From: Sva-07 sp963747375
Lineage (GTDB): Bacteria; Actinomycetota; Acidimicrobiia; Acidimicrobiales; Ilumatobacteraceae
NCBI GenBank assembly: GCA_963747375.1
Contig: CAVVFL010000022.1
Location: forward strand, 688,752-752,751
DNA: 64,000 nt
Direction of reading: 5' to 3'
Below, piece by piece: positions 25,341 through 35,908 of the stretch. The position numbers and the translations under genes are program-made. Each line of letters opens with the position of its first letter. The stretch's first letter is position 1. Under the pieces are notes generated by a model that had not been told where the DNA came from, ran no database searches, and was given only the letters and a program-made list of their open reading frames with translations.

Positions 25341-27101
25341 TCACTGACCGGAGATGAACATCTCCGTGAAGTAGGTGTCAGCGCCAGGCGTTCCATTGCC
25401 GAGATTTCCGCTCGGCATGGTCCAGTTGTTGACGCCTCGGATGTTCTCGTCGGCGGCGATCATCGTCGCCGTGCCACCCGAGTACCACACCGGTGCCTGT
25501 TCGTTGATCCGGACCATGATCTTCGAGTAGAGCTCCTTGCGAGCCTCGAAGTCGTCGGTCTGGATGGCCTCCAGCGCCCAGCCGTACGCCTCCGGATCGA
25601 ACCAGTTCGGGAAGTTCCCGACCGATTCCGCCGGATCGGCGAGGAACGGGTTGATCGCCGCGCTCGGGTCGGCCTGGGTGCCCCAACGCCAGCAGTGCGC
25701 CTTGTGGATATCGCTGATGGCGTTGTTGATGTGCGTTGCCTGGTCGAACTGCGTCAACGTGACGTTGACCAATTCGGTACCGGTCCACACCTGTTCGAGC
25801 ACCTGCATGGCCGCGATGAGCGTCGGGTCCGGAGGACACGAGAGCTCGACGTCGATCTTCTCACCAGGGGCCTTGCCGTCGGAACGAGCCGGATCGTCGA
25901 CGTACTCCTGCAGCAACGCCTTACCGGTCTCGAAGTCGAACGTCGGGTACGCATCTGCTGCTGCCTGCGTCCAGAACGGGCTGTCGGCGGAGAACCACTG
26001 GGTGACGGGCAGTGAAATCCCGGTGCCACCGAGCGCCTCGATGACCCGCTCCTGGTCGTTCAGGTGGTTCAAGCCCAACCGGACTCGGACGTCGTCGAAC
26101 GGCGCGACCGCGGTGTTGAACATGCCGCCGCCGGTGCCGTTGCCCTGGAACTCGTAGAGCGCAATACCGGTTTCGGCACGAGCGTCGCGGATCGTTCCCT
26201 GGCGGCGCGACTCCATCATGTTGACGGTGCCCGACAGGAGCGCATCGAGTCGGGTGCCCTCGTCGGGAATCGGACGGAACGAGATCGAGTCGAGGTACGG
26301 CAGTTGGTCACCGTTCGCTGCAGTTCGCCAGTAGTTCTCGTTGCGAACGACGACGGTCTCGTTGTCGATGTCACGCTTTTCGATCACGAACGGGCCCGTG
26401 CCGACCGGTGCGGTGCTGAATCCCACCGGGTCCGCAAGCGCTGCGGCCGGCTCGAACACATAGCCGAGTTCGACCGCCTGGAGGTTCGCCGGGAACGCCG
26501 AGTTCGGAGCGGCCAGTGTGTACTGGACGGTCATGTCGTCGATGGCTTCGACGCCGGTGAGACCGGTCGTCGCGATCCGTCCCGACGAGATGGCGCCCGT
26601 CTGCTGGATGGCGTACATGTCGACGATGGTCTGCGCGGTCAACGGCACCCCGTTGTGGAAGGTGATGTCGGGACGAAGCTTCATGGTCCACACCGTGAAG
26701 TCCTCGTTCCCCTCGATCGACTCGGCCAGGTAGCCCTCGTATTCACCGTCGCCGTTCTGCTGGACCAGTACGTCGAAGATCGTCCGAGCCATGTTGACGC
26801 ATGGCTCGGCACAACCGTCCTCCCACGGTCGAAAACCATTGGCTTCGGCCTCGAGCCCCACCGAGACCGTACCGCCGTAGACGCCTGCCTCGGTCTCCTC
26901 GACGACGGTGGTGTCGACCTCGCCTTCCGCGACGACCGGTGTCGTTTCTTCGGGCGCCTCGCTCGTGTCCTCGGTGGTCGCCTCCGTGCCGTCGACGGCC
27001 GTGGTGCTGTCAGAGGAGCTGTCGTCGCTCCCGCATGACGCTGCCACGAACGCGAACACCAGTGGAATGGCCAACGCGGTGATTACTCGTCGCTGTCGCA
27101 T
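25341..27101 (-). CDS. Peptide/nickel-type ABC transporter substrate-binding lipoprotein (SBP_bac_5)
   Basis: 586 residues. Lipoprotein signal MRQRRVITALAIPLVFAFVA with lipobox AASC, then a Ser/Thr/acidic linker (about residues 26-80) and a family 5 binding protein: DILVQQNGDGEYEGYLAESI, WTMKLRPDITFHNGVPLTAQ (the family signature), NDQERVIEALGGTGISLPVT, and a C-terminal QAPVWYSGGTATMIAADENI. It binds oligopeptides or similar ligands outside the cell. No permease or ATPase gene is adjacent, so it is an orphan. The 222-base gap to the divergent amidohydrolase gene is relatively AT-rich and should hold both promoters. Confidence 0.93.
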   Translation of the reverse strand: MRQRRVITALAIPLVFAFVAASCGSDDSSSDSTTAVDGTEATTEDTSEAPEETTPVVAEGEVDTTVVEETEAGVYGGTVSVGLEAEANGFRPWEDGCAEPCVNMARTIFDVLVQQNGDGEYEGYLAESIEGNEDFTVWTMKLRPDITFHNGVPLTAQTIVDMYAIQQTGAISSGRIATTGLTGVEAIDDMTVQYTLAAPNSAFPANLQAVELGYVFEPAAALADPVGFSTAPVGTGPFVIEKRDIDNETVVVRNENYWRTAANGDQLPYLDSISFRPIPDEGTRLDALLSGTVNMMESRRQGTIRDARAETGIALYEFQGNGTGGGMFNTAVAPFDDVRVRLGLNHLNDQERVIEALGGTGISLPVTQWFSADSPFWTQAAADAYPTFDFETGKALLQEYVDDPARSDGKAPGEKIDVELSCPPDPTLIAAMQVLEQVWTGTELVNVTLTQFDQATHINNAISDIHKAHCWRWGTQADPSAAINPFLADPAESVGNFPNWFDPEAYGWALEAIQTDDFEARKELYSKIMVRINEQAPVWYSGGTATMIAADENIRGVNNWTMPSGNLGNGTPGADTYFTEMFISGQ

Positions 27102-27323
27102 GTATCCCCCATATTCCTTGTTGAAACGCCTGTGATCGATCAGTTCGATCCCATGACGGTTTTCCCCGGCTCGTAGTCCACCACATGAGACATCCGTCAC
27201 ACGACATGGACGTTCGATTACGGCTTGCCGGGCCCCCGCCCCTTGCACCCAGTAGGTGACAAAACGTAACTTACACGACGTCGTCAACCTGTCAACGCCA
27301 ACCTGTCATCGAGGAGATTCACG

Positions 27324-28483
27324 ATGCCCTACGCCCACCGCCCACGGATTCACGATGCCGACAGCCACCTGATGGAAGGCTTCACCTGGTTGCGCGACCA
27401 CGCAGATTCCAAGACGCGGGCACTGCTTCCCGACCTCTCACCCGCGCTCGACAAGGCGGGCGCAGGAGCAGGCCGGGCGATCCAACTCGGCGAGGCTCGA
27501 CTCGCCGATGCCGGCGAAGACCGCGGAACTCGAAGACGACGTGATCGCCTCGGCGAAGGGCTGGCTGGCGCTCGGTGCGATGGACACCACTGAGCGCTCG
27601 CGGGCGCTGGACCTGCTCGGCTTCACATCGCAGCTCGTCTTCTCGACGTTCTCGGTCGGGTTGTTCGCTTTCTCCGACGACCCCGAGGTCGTGTACGGCG
27701 GGGCCAGCGCTCACAACCGGATGATCTCCGACTTCTGCGGCGACGACGATCGCCTCATCGGCGTCGGCTTCCTCCCGCTCAACGACCCCGACCGCTCGTT
27801 GGCGACCCTGGCCGAGGCGCTCGACCTGGGTTGCGGAGCGATGTGGGTGGCTCACGCGACGTCGTCGGGGCGTTCGCCGGCGCACGTCGACAACGATCCG
27901 GTCTGGGCTGCGGTCGAGGAGGCCGGCGTGCCGATCGTGATGCACATCGGTGCCGGCAGGAACTCGATCTCCAAGGGGTGGCACAACAACGGTCGCCCGC
28001 GCCCCGTCGACCTGCACGGTGGCGGGGAGAACCTGCGCGGCAAGGACCTGCCGTCGGTCCACCACGCGGCCGAGACGTACCTCACCTCGATGGTGCTCGA
28101 TGGTGTGTTCGAACGCTTCGCCGACCTGCGGTGCGGAGTGATCGAGATGGGAGCCTCGTGGGCACCATCACTGCTCAGCCGCCTGGACTACGCGGCGAAG
28201 AGCTTCGCTCGCACCGAGCCGATGCTCTCCGAACTCAGCATGGAGCCTTCGGACTACATCCGCCGCCAGGTTCGCTTCACCCCGTTCCCGGGCGAGGACG
28301 TCGCACAGATGATCAGCCACTCGAGCCCCGAGCTGTACCTGTTCTCGAGCGACTACCCGCACCCGGAGGGAACGAAGGATCCGATCGGCAAGTTCGAACG
28401 CTCCTTCGACGAGCTCCAGCATCGATGAGGCGACCCGTCAACTCTTCTACGAGGACAACTTCCGCACGTTGGTACGCAAGTAG
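27324..28483 (+). CDS. Amidohydrolase-2-type metal-dependent hydrolase (two frame breaks)
   Basis: TIM-barrel hydrolase/decarboxylase family. ATG 27324 has AGGAG upstream; it opens MPYAHRPRIHDADSHLMEGF, where DADSH is the first metal motif (DxxxH variant). A one-base excess near 27514 shifts the frame to AKTAELEDDVIASAKGWLAL; later parts are GVGFLPLNDPDRSLATLAEA, VPIVMHIGAGRNSISKG and YLFSSDYPHPEG with the catalytic Asp. A second extra base near 28417 hides the real end SIDEATRQLFYEDNFRTLVR, stop 28481-28483. Whole length about 385 residues. Reactions in this family include decarboxylation of aromatic acids and hydrolysis of lactones; none is indicated here. A TetR gene follows after 5 bases. 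Confidence 0.85.
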
Positions 28484-28488
28484 CCCGC

Positions 28489-29073
28489 GTGTCCGCGACA
28501 ACGGCCGACCTACCGCGCCGGCGCATGCGCAGTGACGATCGGTGCCGCCAACTCCTCGACACCGCAGCCACGATCATCGTCGAGCACGGTGCGTCTGCGA
28601 TGAGCATGGAACGGCTCGCCGACGAGGCCGGCGTGTCGAAGGCACTGCCGTACAAGCACTTCGCCAACAGCGACGACGTACTCACGAGGCTCTACCGCCG
28701 GGAGACCACCGCCCTCGGTACCGGTGTGTGGCGAGCACTTGCCGACGCACCGGCCGGCACCGACCTGATCCGAGTCGGCGTGCATGCCTACTTCGACGAG
28801 GTCGTCGCACGCGGCCCGGTACTGGCGGCGATGTCCCGTCCGGGGTCGACGATCGCCGCGGTCGCGGACCCTGGTCAGGCGGGTGTCATCTTCGAAGTGG
28901 AGGTGCTCAATCGCTTTCACGGTGTGTCACGACAACGGGCCAAAGCGATCGCCGGGATCGTGCAGGGTGCCGTGGTCGGCGCGTCGAGCACATTGCACGC
29001 CGGACACAGTTCACGGGCCGAACTCGAAGACGACCTCGTCACGATCATCACCAGCCTCGTGCGAGGGCCGTGA
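28489..29073 (+). CDS. TetR/AcrR-family regulator
   Basis: 194 residues starting at GTG 28489. The DNA-binding domain covers residues 12-60: RSDDRCRQLLDTAATIIVEH, ASAMSMERLADEAGVSKALP and YKHFANSDDVLTRLYRRE, the full TetR helix-turn-helix pattern. The C-terminal ligand domain has the alternating helix pattern of the family. Only 5 bases separate it from the amidohydrolase stop, so it is probably in the same operon and regulates it. Confidence 0.92.
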   Translation: MSATTADLPRRRMRSDDRCRQLLDTAATIIVEHGASAMSMERLADEAGVSKALPYKHFANSDDVLTRLYRRETTALGTGVWRALADAPAGTDLIRVGVHAYFDEVVARGPVLAAMSRPGSTIAAVADPGQAGVIFEVEVLNRFHGVSRQRAKAIAGIVQGAVVGASSTLHAGHSSRAELEDDLVTIITSLVRGP

Positions 29074-29095
29074 ACAGGATGGTAGAAACTTCCAC

Positions 29096-29467
29096 GTGAA
29101 CGGTTCGGGGAACCCCATCGATGCCCACCTCGCGGCGCTGCCGCAGCCCCAACGTGACACGCTGACGGCGCTGCGGGCGACGCTTCGCGAACTGCTGCCC
29201 GACGCCGTGGAGTGCATCAGCTACAACATGCCGTGCTTCAAGCTCGACGGGGTCGCAGTCGCCGGCTTCGACGGCTTCAAGCAGCACTGCTCGTACTTCC
29301 CGCACAGCGGCAACATCGTGAGCCAGATCGGCGGTGTCCCGTCCTGGTGCACCGTGGCCACCAAGGGCACGTTGCAGTTTCCCGTCGATCGTCCACTCCC
29401 GAAGACACTGGTGCGCAAACTCGTCAGGGCCCGCCTCGCCGAGATCGCCGCCCGTCGCTCCCGCTGA
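29096..29467 (+). CDS. DUF1801-family protein
   Basis: 123 residues from GTG 29096. The pattern IDAHLAALPQPQRDTLTALR, ELLPDAVECISYNMPCFKLD, FKQHCSYFPHSGNIVSQIGG and TLQFPVDRPLPKTLVRKLVR matches DUF1801 (YdhG/frataxin-like fold), often linked to iron or stress but without proven function. The start lies 23 bases after the TetR stop. Confidence 0.85.
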   Translation: MNGSGNPIDAHLAALPQPQRDTLTALRATLRELLPDAVECISYNMPCFKLDGVAVAGFDGFKQHCSYFPHSGNIVSQIGGVPSWCTVATKGTLQFPVDRPLPKTLVRKLVRARLAEIAARRSR

Positions 29468-29672
29468 TCGAGTTGCGTCGCCAAGCCCGGATGGCACGCG
29501 AACATCGAGGGTCGAGTGCTGACCTTCAGTGGCACCGACGGCGAGACCGCCAGGATTGCCGTCGCCGACACTTCGACGCAACGTGCCGCGGCAGACCTTC
29601 GTGTCGGCGCCCGTCATCGCCACCGCAACGTCAGTGCTCCCCGGACGAATGGTCGACCGTAGAGTGCTCTCG

Positions 29673-30536
29673 ATGGTGACGGATCGGCCGCTGCGGGCCC
29701 TCGTGATCGGTGGCGTGGCGTGGAACACGATGGTCTATCTCGACGAGTTCCCACCCGCCCGACCGGGCACGGTCTTTGCTCGCGGCAGCCGAGAAGCGGT
29801 CGGATCGAGTGGCGCCGGCAAGGCGCTGAACCTCAGAAGCCTGGGTGCCGACGTGACGCTCTGGGGGCTGCTCGGCGACGACGAATGGGGCGACAGAATA
29901 CGGCGCGTCATGGCCGACGCCGGCGTCGACCTCCTCACCGACAACGATCCGGCCGGCACGATGCGCCACGTCAACCTGATGGACGCCGCCGGCGACCGGC
30001 TGTCGATCTTCGCCAACGCTGGCACCCACGAGATGACGGTCGATGTCAGTGCCACGCAGGCCACTGCCCGCGAGGCCGACCTCGTGGCGGTCACGATCCT
30101 GCAGCACTGCCGGCAGTTCCTCCCCATGCTCGATCGCATCGGAAGTGACGTCTGGGTCGACATCCACGACTACGACGGCGTCAACCCATACCACCGCGAC
30201 TTCATCGAAGCCGCCGATCACCTCCTGATGAGTTCGATCGTCATGGCCGACTGGCGGTCGTTTCTCGAAGCGCGCGTCGATGCCGGGGTGACGACGGCCG
30301 TGTGCACACACGGTGCGGCGGGCGCGTCGGGACTCACCGCGGCCGATGGATGGGTCGACGTGCCGGCGCTGCCCTTGGAGGCGCTGGTGGACACCAACGG
30401 CGCCGGCGACGCCTTCTTTGCCGGGTTCGCCACCGCCTGGCTGGGCGACCAAGGGCTCGCCGCAGCGATGCACTGCGGCACCGAGGCGGCCGCAGCAGCC
30501 GTTCAGTCGCCCGGGCTGGCGCCAGAACGAAACTGA
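29673..30536 (+). CDS. PfkB-family carbohydrate/nucleoside kinase
   Basis: 287 residues. N-terminal strand ALVIGGVAWNTMVYLDEFPP, substrate region AVGSSGAGKALNLRSLGADV and the PfkB signature 2 DTNGAGDAFFAGFATAWLGD with the catalytic Asp and anion hole. ATG 29673 is preferred over in-frame ATG 29649. It transfers phosphate from ATP to a sugar, nucleoside or similar alcohol. The 205 bases upstream show no gene; a short open stretch there (LTFSGTDGETARIAVADTST) may be a remnant. Confidence 0.88.
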   Translation: MVTDRPLRALVIGGVAWNTMVYLDEFPPARPGTVFARGSREAVGSSGAGKALNLRSLGADVTLWGLLGDDEWGDRIRRVMADAGVDLLTDNDPAGTMRHVNLMDAAGDRLSIFANAGTHEMTVDVSATQATAREADLVAVTILQHCRQFLPMLDRIGSDVWVDIHDYDGVNPYHRDFIEAADHLLMSSIVMADWRSFLEARVDAGVTTAVCTHGAAGASGLTAADGWVDVPALPLEALVDTNGAGDAFFAGFATAWLGDQGLAAAMHCGTEAAAAAVQSPGLAPERN

Positions 30537-30652
30537 GGGCTGCGCAACAGCGCCGTCAGCGGGGAGCCAGAACGCAGAGCGGGGCGATGTCGTGATTCAG
30601 TGGCGACTCGGTGTTTGGCTTCAAACGAACGGTGACGGGCTAATGTTTCATC

Positions 30653-32930
30653 GTGTCGGACAGCAGACTCCTGGCGTCCGACGGACCGATCACCGCTGAG
30701 GCCGATGCTGTCGCTTCCGGCCTGGAGATGGTCGAGTCGAAGCTGTGGTCACCGCGGAGCCGTCCAGGTGCGGTCATCCGAACCAGCCTTCTCGATCGCA
30801 TGACGGCTGCAAGCGCCCCTGTGGTCACGGTGGTCGCGCCGGGGGGCTACGGCAAGACCACGCTGCTCGGGCAATGGGCCGGGCGTCAGCCTGATCACGC
30901 GTCCACCTGGATTTCACTCGACCGGTACGACAACGACCCGGGAGTGCTCCTGCGGTACCTGGTCGAAGCGTTGGAGCGCGTCGACTCCGCCGATCCGCAG
31001 CGACGGCGCTCGCTGCTGGCGCACGCAGGCGTCGACATCTCGTCGTCGGTCCATCGGCTCGCGAGCTGGATCTCCTCGATCCGCGATCCGTTCTTGCTCG
31101 TGGTCGACCACGTCGAGGCGATTCGGAGCCCGTTGAGCGGCGACTTGATCGCTGCAATCGCTCTGAACCTGCCCGACGGCTCCCAGCTCGCACTCGCGTC
31201 ACGAACTGCGCCACCGATTCCGATCGCACGGCTTCGCGCCGAGGGCCAGGTCGAGGAGATCATCGTGTCCGATCTGGCGATGGACGACCACGAAGCTCGA
31301 CAGCTGCTCGCGAGCACGGGGATCGAACTGAGCCCACACGAGGTGACCGACCTGGTGGCCCACACCGAGGGTTGGCCTGCCGGCCTGTACCTCGCCAGCC
31401 TCGTCATCGCTACCCACGGCAACCGGACCGCACCGTTGACCCCGCCGAGTGGGAACGACCGTGTCGTCTCGGATTACCTCCGAGCGGAGATCATCTCCAG
31501 CTTGACGCCGACGGCCCTCAGCTTGTTGGTCCGCACATCGATCCTGGATCGGCTGTGCGGACCGCTGTGTGACGCAGTGACCGCCACGACGGGATCGCAC
31601 GAGTTGCTGGCTTCGCTCGAGGCCTCCAACATGCTGCTCGTCCCGCTCGATCGGGATCGGCGGTGGTACCGCTGCCACCATCTCCTGGGCGAGATGCTGC
31701 GTACGGAGCTCGACCGGACCGAACCGGAGATGGTCAGTCGCCTGCACGGTCGTGCATCGGCCTGGTTCGAGGCCGATGGCCAGTTCGTGGCGGCGCTCGA
31801 CCACGCCCAGCTCGCCGGCGACGGCGATCGAGCGGCCGTGCTCTTCTGCAGCATCGCGAACGCTGTGCACGGGTCAGGTCGGGCAGACACGGTCATTCGT
31901 TGGCTCCAGTGGTTCGAAGATCGAGACGAGATCGGCCGCTATCCACAGGTCGCAACGCTCGGCGCGATCTTGGAGTCGCTGGCCGGCAACCGGACCTACT
32001 CACAGCTTCTCGCGGATGTCGCCGGCACTGGGGACCCTCGGAGCCTGATGCCCGACGGAAGCACGCTCGCCGGATGGACTGCCGCCGCTGAAGCATGCCT
32101 CTGTCGCCGTGGAGTCGACCGCATGCGAGATGACGCCGGCTTGGCAAGGATGCACCTCGAGCGCGCTGAGCCCGCTCCGCGGGCCGGCGATGGCCCTCGA
32201 GGGCGTCGCCGCGCTGATCCAGGGCGATCTGGCCGCTGCCGATTCGCTCCTCGACGCAGCGGCGGAGCTCTGTCAACGAAGTGGGAACACTCCGGGGCAC
32301 GCCGCGTCATTGGCCGAGCGGGCGGTCATCGCCCTCGAGCGAGGCGACAGCGCCGGTGCTCGGACATTGTCCGAGCAGGCGGTCGAGGTCGTCACCGCGG
32401 GACATGTCGAGGCGTACGCACAGGCCACCGTCGTGTACGCAGTCGCGGCCAGGACCTCGGTGCTGGCAGGCGATGTACCCGCCGCTCGCGGTCATGTCGC
32501 ATCGAGTGCACGGCTCCGGCCCCGCTGCACTGCCGCGATCCCTTGGTCGGCACAGTTCCTCGTCCAGCTCGCCCATGCCTATGTTGCGCTCGGCGACACC
32601 GTTGGCGCGCGCGAGGTTCTGCGCCAGGTCCGCGACATCATGCTCGTCGTACCGGACTTGGGCACGCTGGCCGAGGAGTGCGCCGAACTCTGCCTACTCC
32701 TCGACTCGACCACCGCCCGATCGATCGGTGCGTCCTCGCTCACCGTTGCCGAGTTGCGGCTCCTGCCCTACCTCGCCACACACCTCTCCTACCAGGAGAT
32801 CGGCCAACGCCTGTACATCTCGCGCAACACCGTCAAGTCGGAGGCGATGTCGATGTATCGAAAGCTCGGCGCATCGTCACGCAGCGAAGCGATCGAAACC
32901 GCTCAACAGATCGGGCTGCTCGGTCGCTAG
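30653..32930 (+). CDS. MalT-like LuxR-family regulator (one frame break)
   Basis: Large ATP-dependent activator, about 758 residues. N-terminal STAND NTPase: Walker A VVAPGGYGKTTLLGQW near residue 60, Walker B FLLVVDHVE, arm regions AHTEGWPAGLYLASLVIATH. The middle is TPR-like helical. The frame changes near 32160-32175 (one extra base) after ARMHLERAE, resuming GPAMALEGVAALIQGDL. The C-terminal LuxR domain is LTVAELRLLPYLATHLSYQE, IGQRLYISRNTVKSEAMSMY and RKLGASSRSEAI. Start GTG 30653. Convergent with the SulP gene (stops overlap). By family it responds to a small ligand; the adjacent transporter and sulfatase suggest anion or sulfate-ester metabolism. Confidence 0.88.
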
Positions 32931-34659
32931 ATCCGGCACGCTTCGGCGGCCGCGGTGACGGTGGCGTGGAAGTGATCGGCTCCGACGGCGTCGGTCAGGC
33001 CGACACCGTCGAGGCGCAACTGCAGCTCTGCGGTCGCTCGTGGCGATGTGGAGTTCGATGTTCCGCTCGCGCAGGCCGGCGATCACCTCGCGCAGGGCGA
33101 CCTCGGCACTCGCATCGATGTCGCTGATGAACGAGGCGTCGAGGATGACATGGCGGACGGGCTTCGGAGCGCCGTCGACAGCGGCCCAGAGTCGGCGTTT
33201 GAAGAAATGGGCGTTGGCGAAGAACATCCGGTCCTGGATGCGGTAGACGACCACCCCGGGGGTGACGCCGGCATCGAGGTGGTCGCTGACATCGACGTAT
33301 CGGTCGTCCTCGGCCGACCACCCGAGCACGGCGTCCGCGGGCTGCGCCGCGCGACGAATGACGTCGGCGATCGACAGCACGACGGCCACGACGATCGCCT
33401 GGAGGACACCGATCGTGACGACGAACACCGCCGTGATGGCAGCGATGACGACCTCGGTCCGACTGCTGCGGGCGAGCGATCGCCACTGCTCGGAGTCGAT
33501 CAGCTTGGACGCCGCGAACACGATCACTGCGCCGAGGACCGCCGACGGCAGGTACTCGATCGGCGCTGTCAGGAACAGCAGGATGACGGCGATCGTGCCC
33601 GCCGCGGCCAGACCGCTGATCTGACTCGTCGCTTCCATGTCGTCGTTGACTGCCGTGCGCGATCCGCTCGTGCCGACCGGTATGCCCTGGGTCAGCCCTG
33701 AGGCGACCTGGGTGAATCCGAACGCGAGCAGCTCCTGGTCGGCGTCGACGACCTCGTGGTGGCGGGCGGCGAAGGAGCGGGCGGTGAGGATGGAGTCGGA
33801 GAACGACACGAGGAAGATGGCCACCGCCGCCGCGATGAGGGCGCCGAGGTCCGAACGCGACACGTCGGGCACGGCGAAGCGACGGCAACCCGCTCGGCAC
33901 GGGACCGGTGACGGCCACGCCCCGGGCCGCAAGATCCAGCGCCCACGACGCCACGATGCCGAGCGATCACGACGATCAGTGCGCCCGGGATCCGTTTGCT
34001 GATCCTGCCGGCGAGGACGAGGATCCCCAGCGAAACGGCACCGACCACGACCGTCGCACCGTTGGCGTCGCCGAGACGGCTCACGATGTCGACCGTTTCG
34101 CGGATGGCGCCGTCTTCGTCGCTCGAGAGGCCGACCAGCTTGCCGATCTGGCCGAGGATCAGCACGACGGCAACCCCCGTGATGTAGCCGACCAGGACCG
34201 CCTGGGAGAAGTAGTCGGCGATCCACCCCAGCCGGGCGAGGCGTGCGACGAAGAACACCAGTCCCACCAGCAGGGCGAGCATCGCTGCCAACGCGGCGTA
34301 CTCGGCGCTCCCGGTGGCGGCGAGCGGAGCGAGCGCCGTCGCGACCAGCAGCGCGACCGTGCCCTCCGGTCCGACCACCACCCGAGGCGCCGACCCGAAC
34401 ACGGCGTACGCCACAACGGGCAGCAGCAGGGCGTAGAGACCAGCGCTGACCGGAACACCCGCCAGCTCCGCAAAGGCCATCGCCGACGGGAGGGCCAACG
34501 CGGCCACCGTGACGCCGGCGACGAGATCGGTCCGCAGACGCGTGCTCGCGAGTAGCCCGACATCGAACGGGCGAACGGAACGTACCGGGTCGTGATCGGC
34601 GGACGGCTCTCCGAGGCGAACGCACCACGACCCTCGTAGACCTCCCGGAACGGCTGCAT
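32927..34659 (-). CDS. SulP-family anion transporter with STAS domain (about four frame breaks)
   Basis: Pieces in three frames assemble into one SulP protein of about 577 residues: MQPFREVYEGRGAFASESRP, then (break near 34565) LRTDLVAGVTVAALALPSAM and SAGLYALLLPVVAYAVFGSA (SulP signature), then breaks near 33960 and 33880, IAAAVAIFLVSFSDSILTAR, and the core GTSGSRTAVNDDMEATSQIS. A cytoplasmic STAS domain follows (VVVYRIQDRMFFANAHFFKR; HVILDASFISDIDASAEVAL); a fourth break near 33035 exposes ELQLRLDGVGLTDAVGADHF and the true stop at 32927. The stop overlaps the end of the convergent LuxR gene. SulP proteins carry sulfate, bicarbonate or other anions. Either a multiply broken pseudogene or, more likely, sequencing indels. 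Confidence 0.8.
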
Positions 34660-34835
34660 CGGCGCAAGCGAAACAGCCGGGCCGCTCCGCATCATCCTCC
34701 CAGGAGGGTGAATCGATCTGGCCAAGTCGATGACCGCACAATCGTCCGAATGGGATGAGGCACGACACGGCGGGCGTCCATACCGTCCGAGGCGGTAGAT
34801 CGTCCGAATCACGAACCAAGAGGGAGCCGATCGTC

Positions 34836-35240
34836 ATGTCAGAGCAGCAAATTTCAGAGAGCGATGCCGGTGCCGGCTGGGTGATGTTCGCCGGCATCAT
34901 CTTGATCACCGTCGGGATCTTCCAGGCGTTCGCCGGCCTGGTCGGCATCCTCGAGGACCAGTTCTACGCAGTCACGCCCGAGTACGTGGTGCAGTTCGAC
35001 GCGACGACGTGGGGTTGGATCCACATGATCGTCGGTCTGATCGTCGTTGCTGCCGGGTTCGGCATCTTCTCCGGCAATGTGCTCGCCCGGACAGTTGGTG
35101 TCTTCGCAGCGATCGGGAGCATGATCTCGGTGTTCTTCTGGCTGCCCTGGTACCCGGTCTGGGGCGTCATCGTGATCGCGATGGACATCGCCATCATCTG
35201 GGCGCTGACCGTGCACGGTCGAGTTCTCTCAGACCGCTGA
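34836..35240 (+). CDS. DUF7144-family integral membrane protein
   Basis: 134 residues with four membrane helices: WVMFAGIILITVGIFQAFAG, WGWIHMIVGLIVVAAGFGIF, RTVGVFAAIGSMISVFFWLP and WGVIVIAMDIAIIWAL. The SxxGWVxFAG start is typical of the family, often found in actinobacteria near stress and sigma-B-type genes; function unknown. AGAGGGAG lies upstream of ATG 34836. Divergent from SulP. Confidence 0.85.
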   Translation: MSEQQISESDAGAGWVMFAGIILITVGIFQAFAGLVGILEDQFYAVTPEYVVQFDATTWGWIHMIVGLIVVAAGFGIFSGNVLARTVGVFAAIGSMISVFFWLPWYPVWGVIVIAMDIAIIWALTVHGRVLSDR

Positions 35241-35387
35241 CCTCGGTGCGGAGCATCGACCGCGGCGGGCTCCAGACGAACTCCCGCAACGTGGCCGGGG
35301 ATCAGCGATCTCATGCGTCGTGGATGATGCGCACCGCCGCCCAGCCGAGTTCGGTGGAGACATGCCGAAAATCGCGAAGGAGTTGAC

Positions 35388-35717
35388 GTGACGTCGGACG
35401 AGGAGGAGCTGCTCAGGCGCTTCTCGATCAACGACGAGGCCGCGATGCTGAGTGTCCTCGGTTGCAATTCGCCACGGAGCGGACTGGACCAGAAGGTCGA
35501 AGCGCTGACCCGGCTCGCGGCCCTCATCGCTCGCGATGCCGGCGTGTCGTCGTACCACTGGGCGATCGACGACGCGATCGCCGGCGGCGCGACCGATGCA
35601 GAGGTCATCGGGGTGCTCGTCACGGTCGCCCCGATCGTCGGACTTGCCTGCGTGGCCTCGGCGGCACCCGTGTTGGCCCTGGCCCTCGGCTACGACGTCG
35701 ATCAGGCGTTGGGATAG
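35388..35717 (+). CDS. Carboxymuconolactone-decarboxylase-like small protein without the Cys pair
   Basis: 109 residues from GTG 35388. The helical pattern LDQKVEALTRLAALIARDAG, WAIDDAIAGGATDAEVIGVL and GLACVASAAPVLALALGYDV is that of CMD/AhpD-family proteins, but the CxxC dithiol and its His are missing; the motif position reads SSYHWAIDD. The same module is found next to sulfatase genes in other actinobacteria as a protein of unknown role. It is followed by a 191-base gap and the arylsulfatase. Confidence 0.7.
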   Translation: MTSDEEELLRRFSINDEAAMLSVLGCNSPRSGLDQKVEALTRLAALIARDAGVSSYHWAIDDAIAGGATDAEVIGVLVTVAPIVGLACVASAAPVLALALGYDVDQALG

Positions 35718-35908
35718 CGCGTGCTCGATGTCAGCCGAATCCGCTGATTCGATCTCCACGGCACGAGCGCACCACTCCCACGACAACGGTTCATCCCTTG
35801 GGGATGATGACGCAGCCAGGGAAGAACCCGCACTGTTGACAGGTGTCGGTGACGGGACCACCCCCCGTTCGAGACAGGCCGCCCGGTACGAACCAAGGAG
35901 AATTCGAG

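Noticed and set aside
27102..27323. Riboswitch in the gap upstream of the peptide-binding lipoprotein
   Set aside because: The 222 bases are AT-richer than average but show no conserved riboswitch core that I can recognise; promoter function is sufficient.
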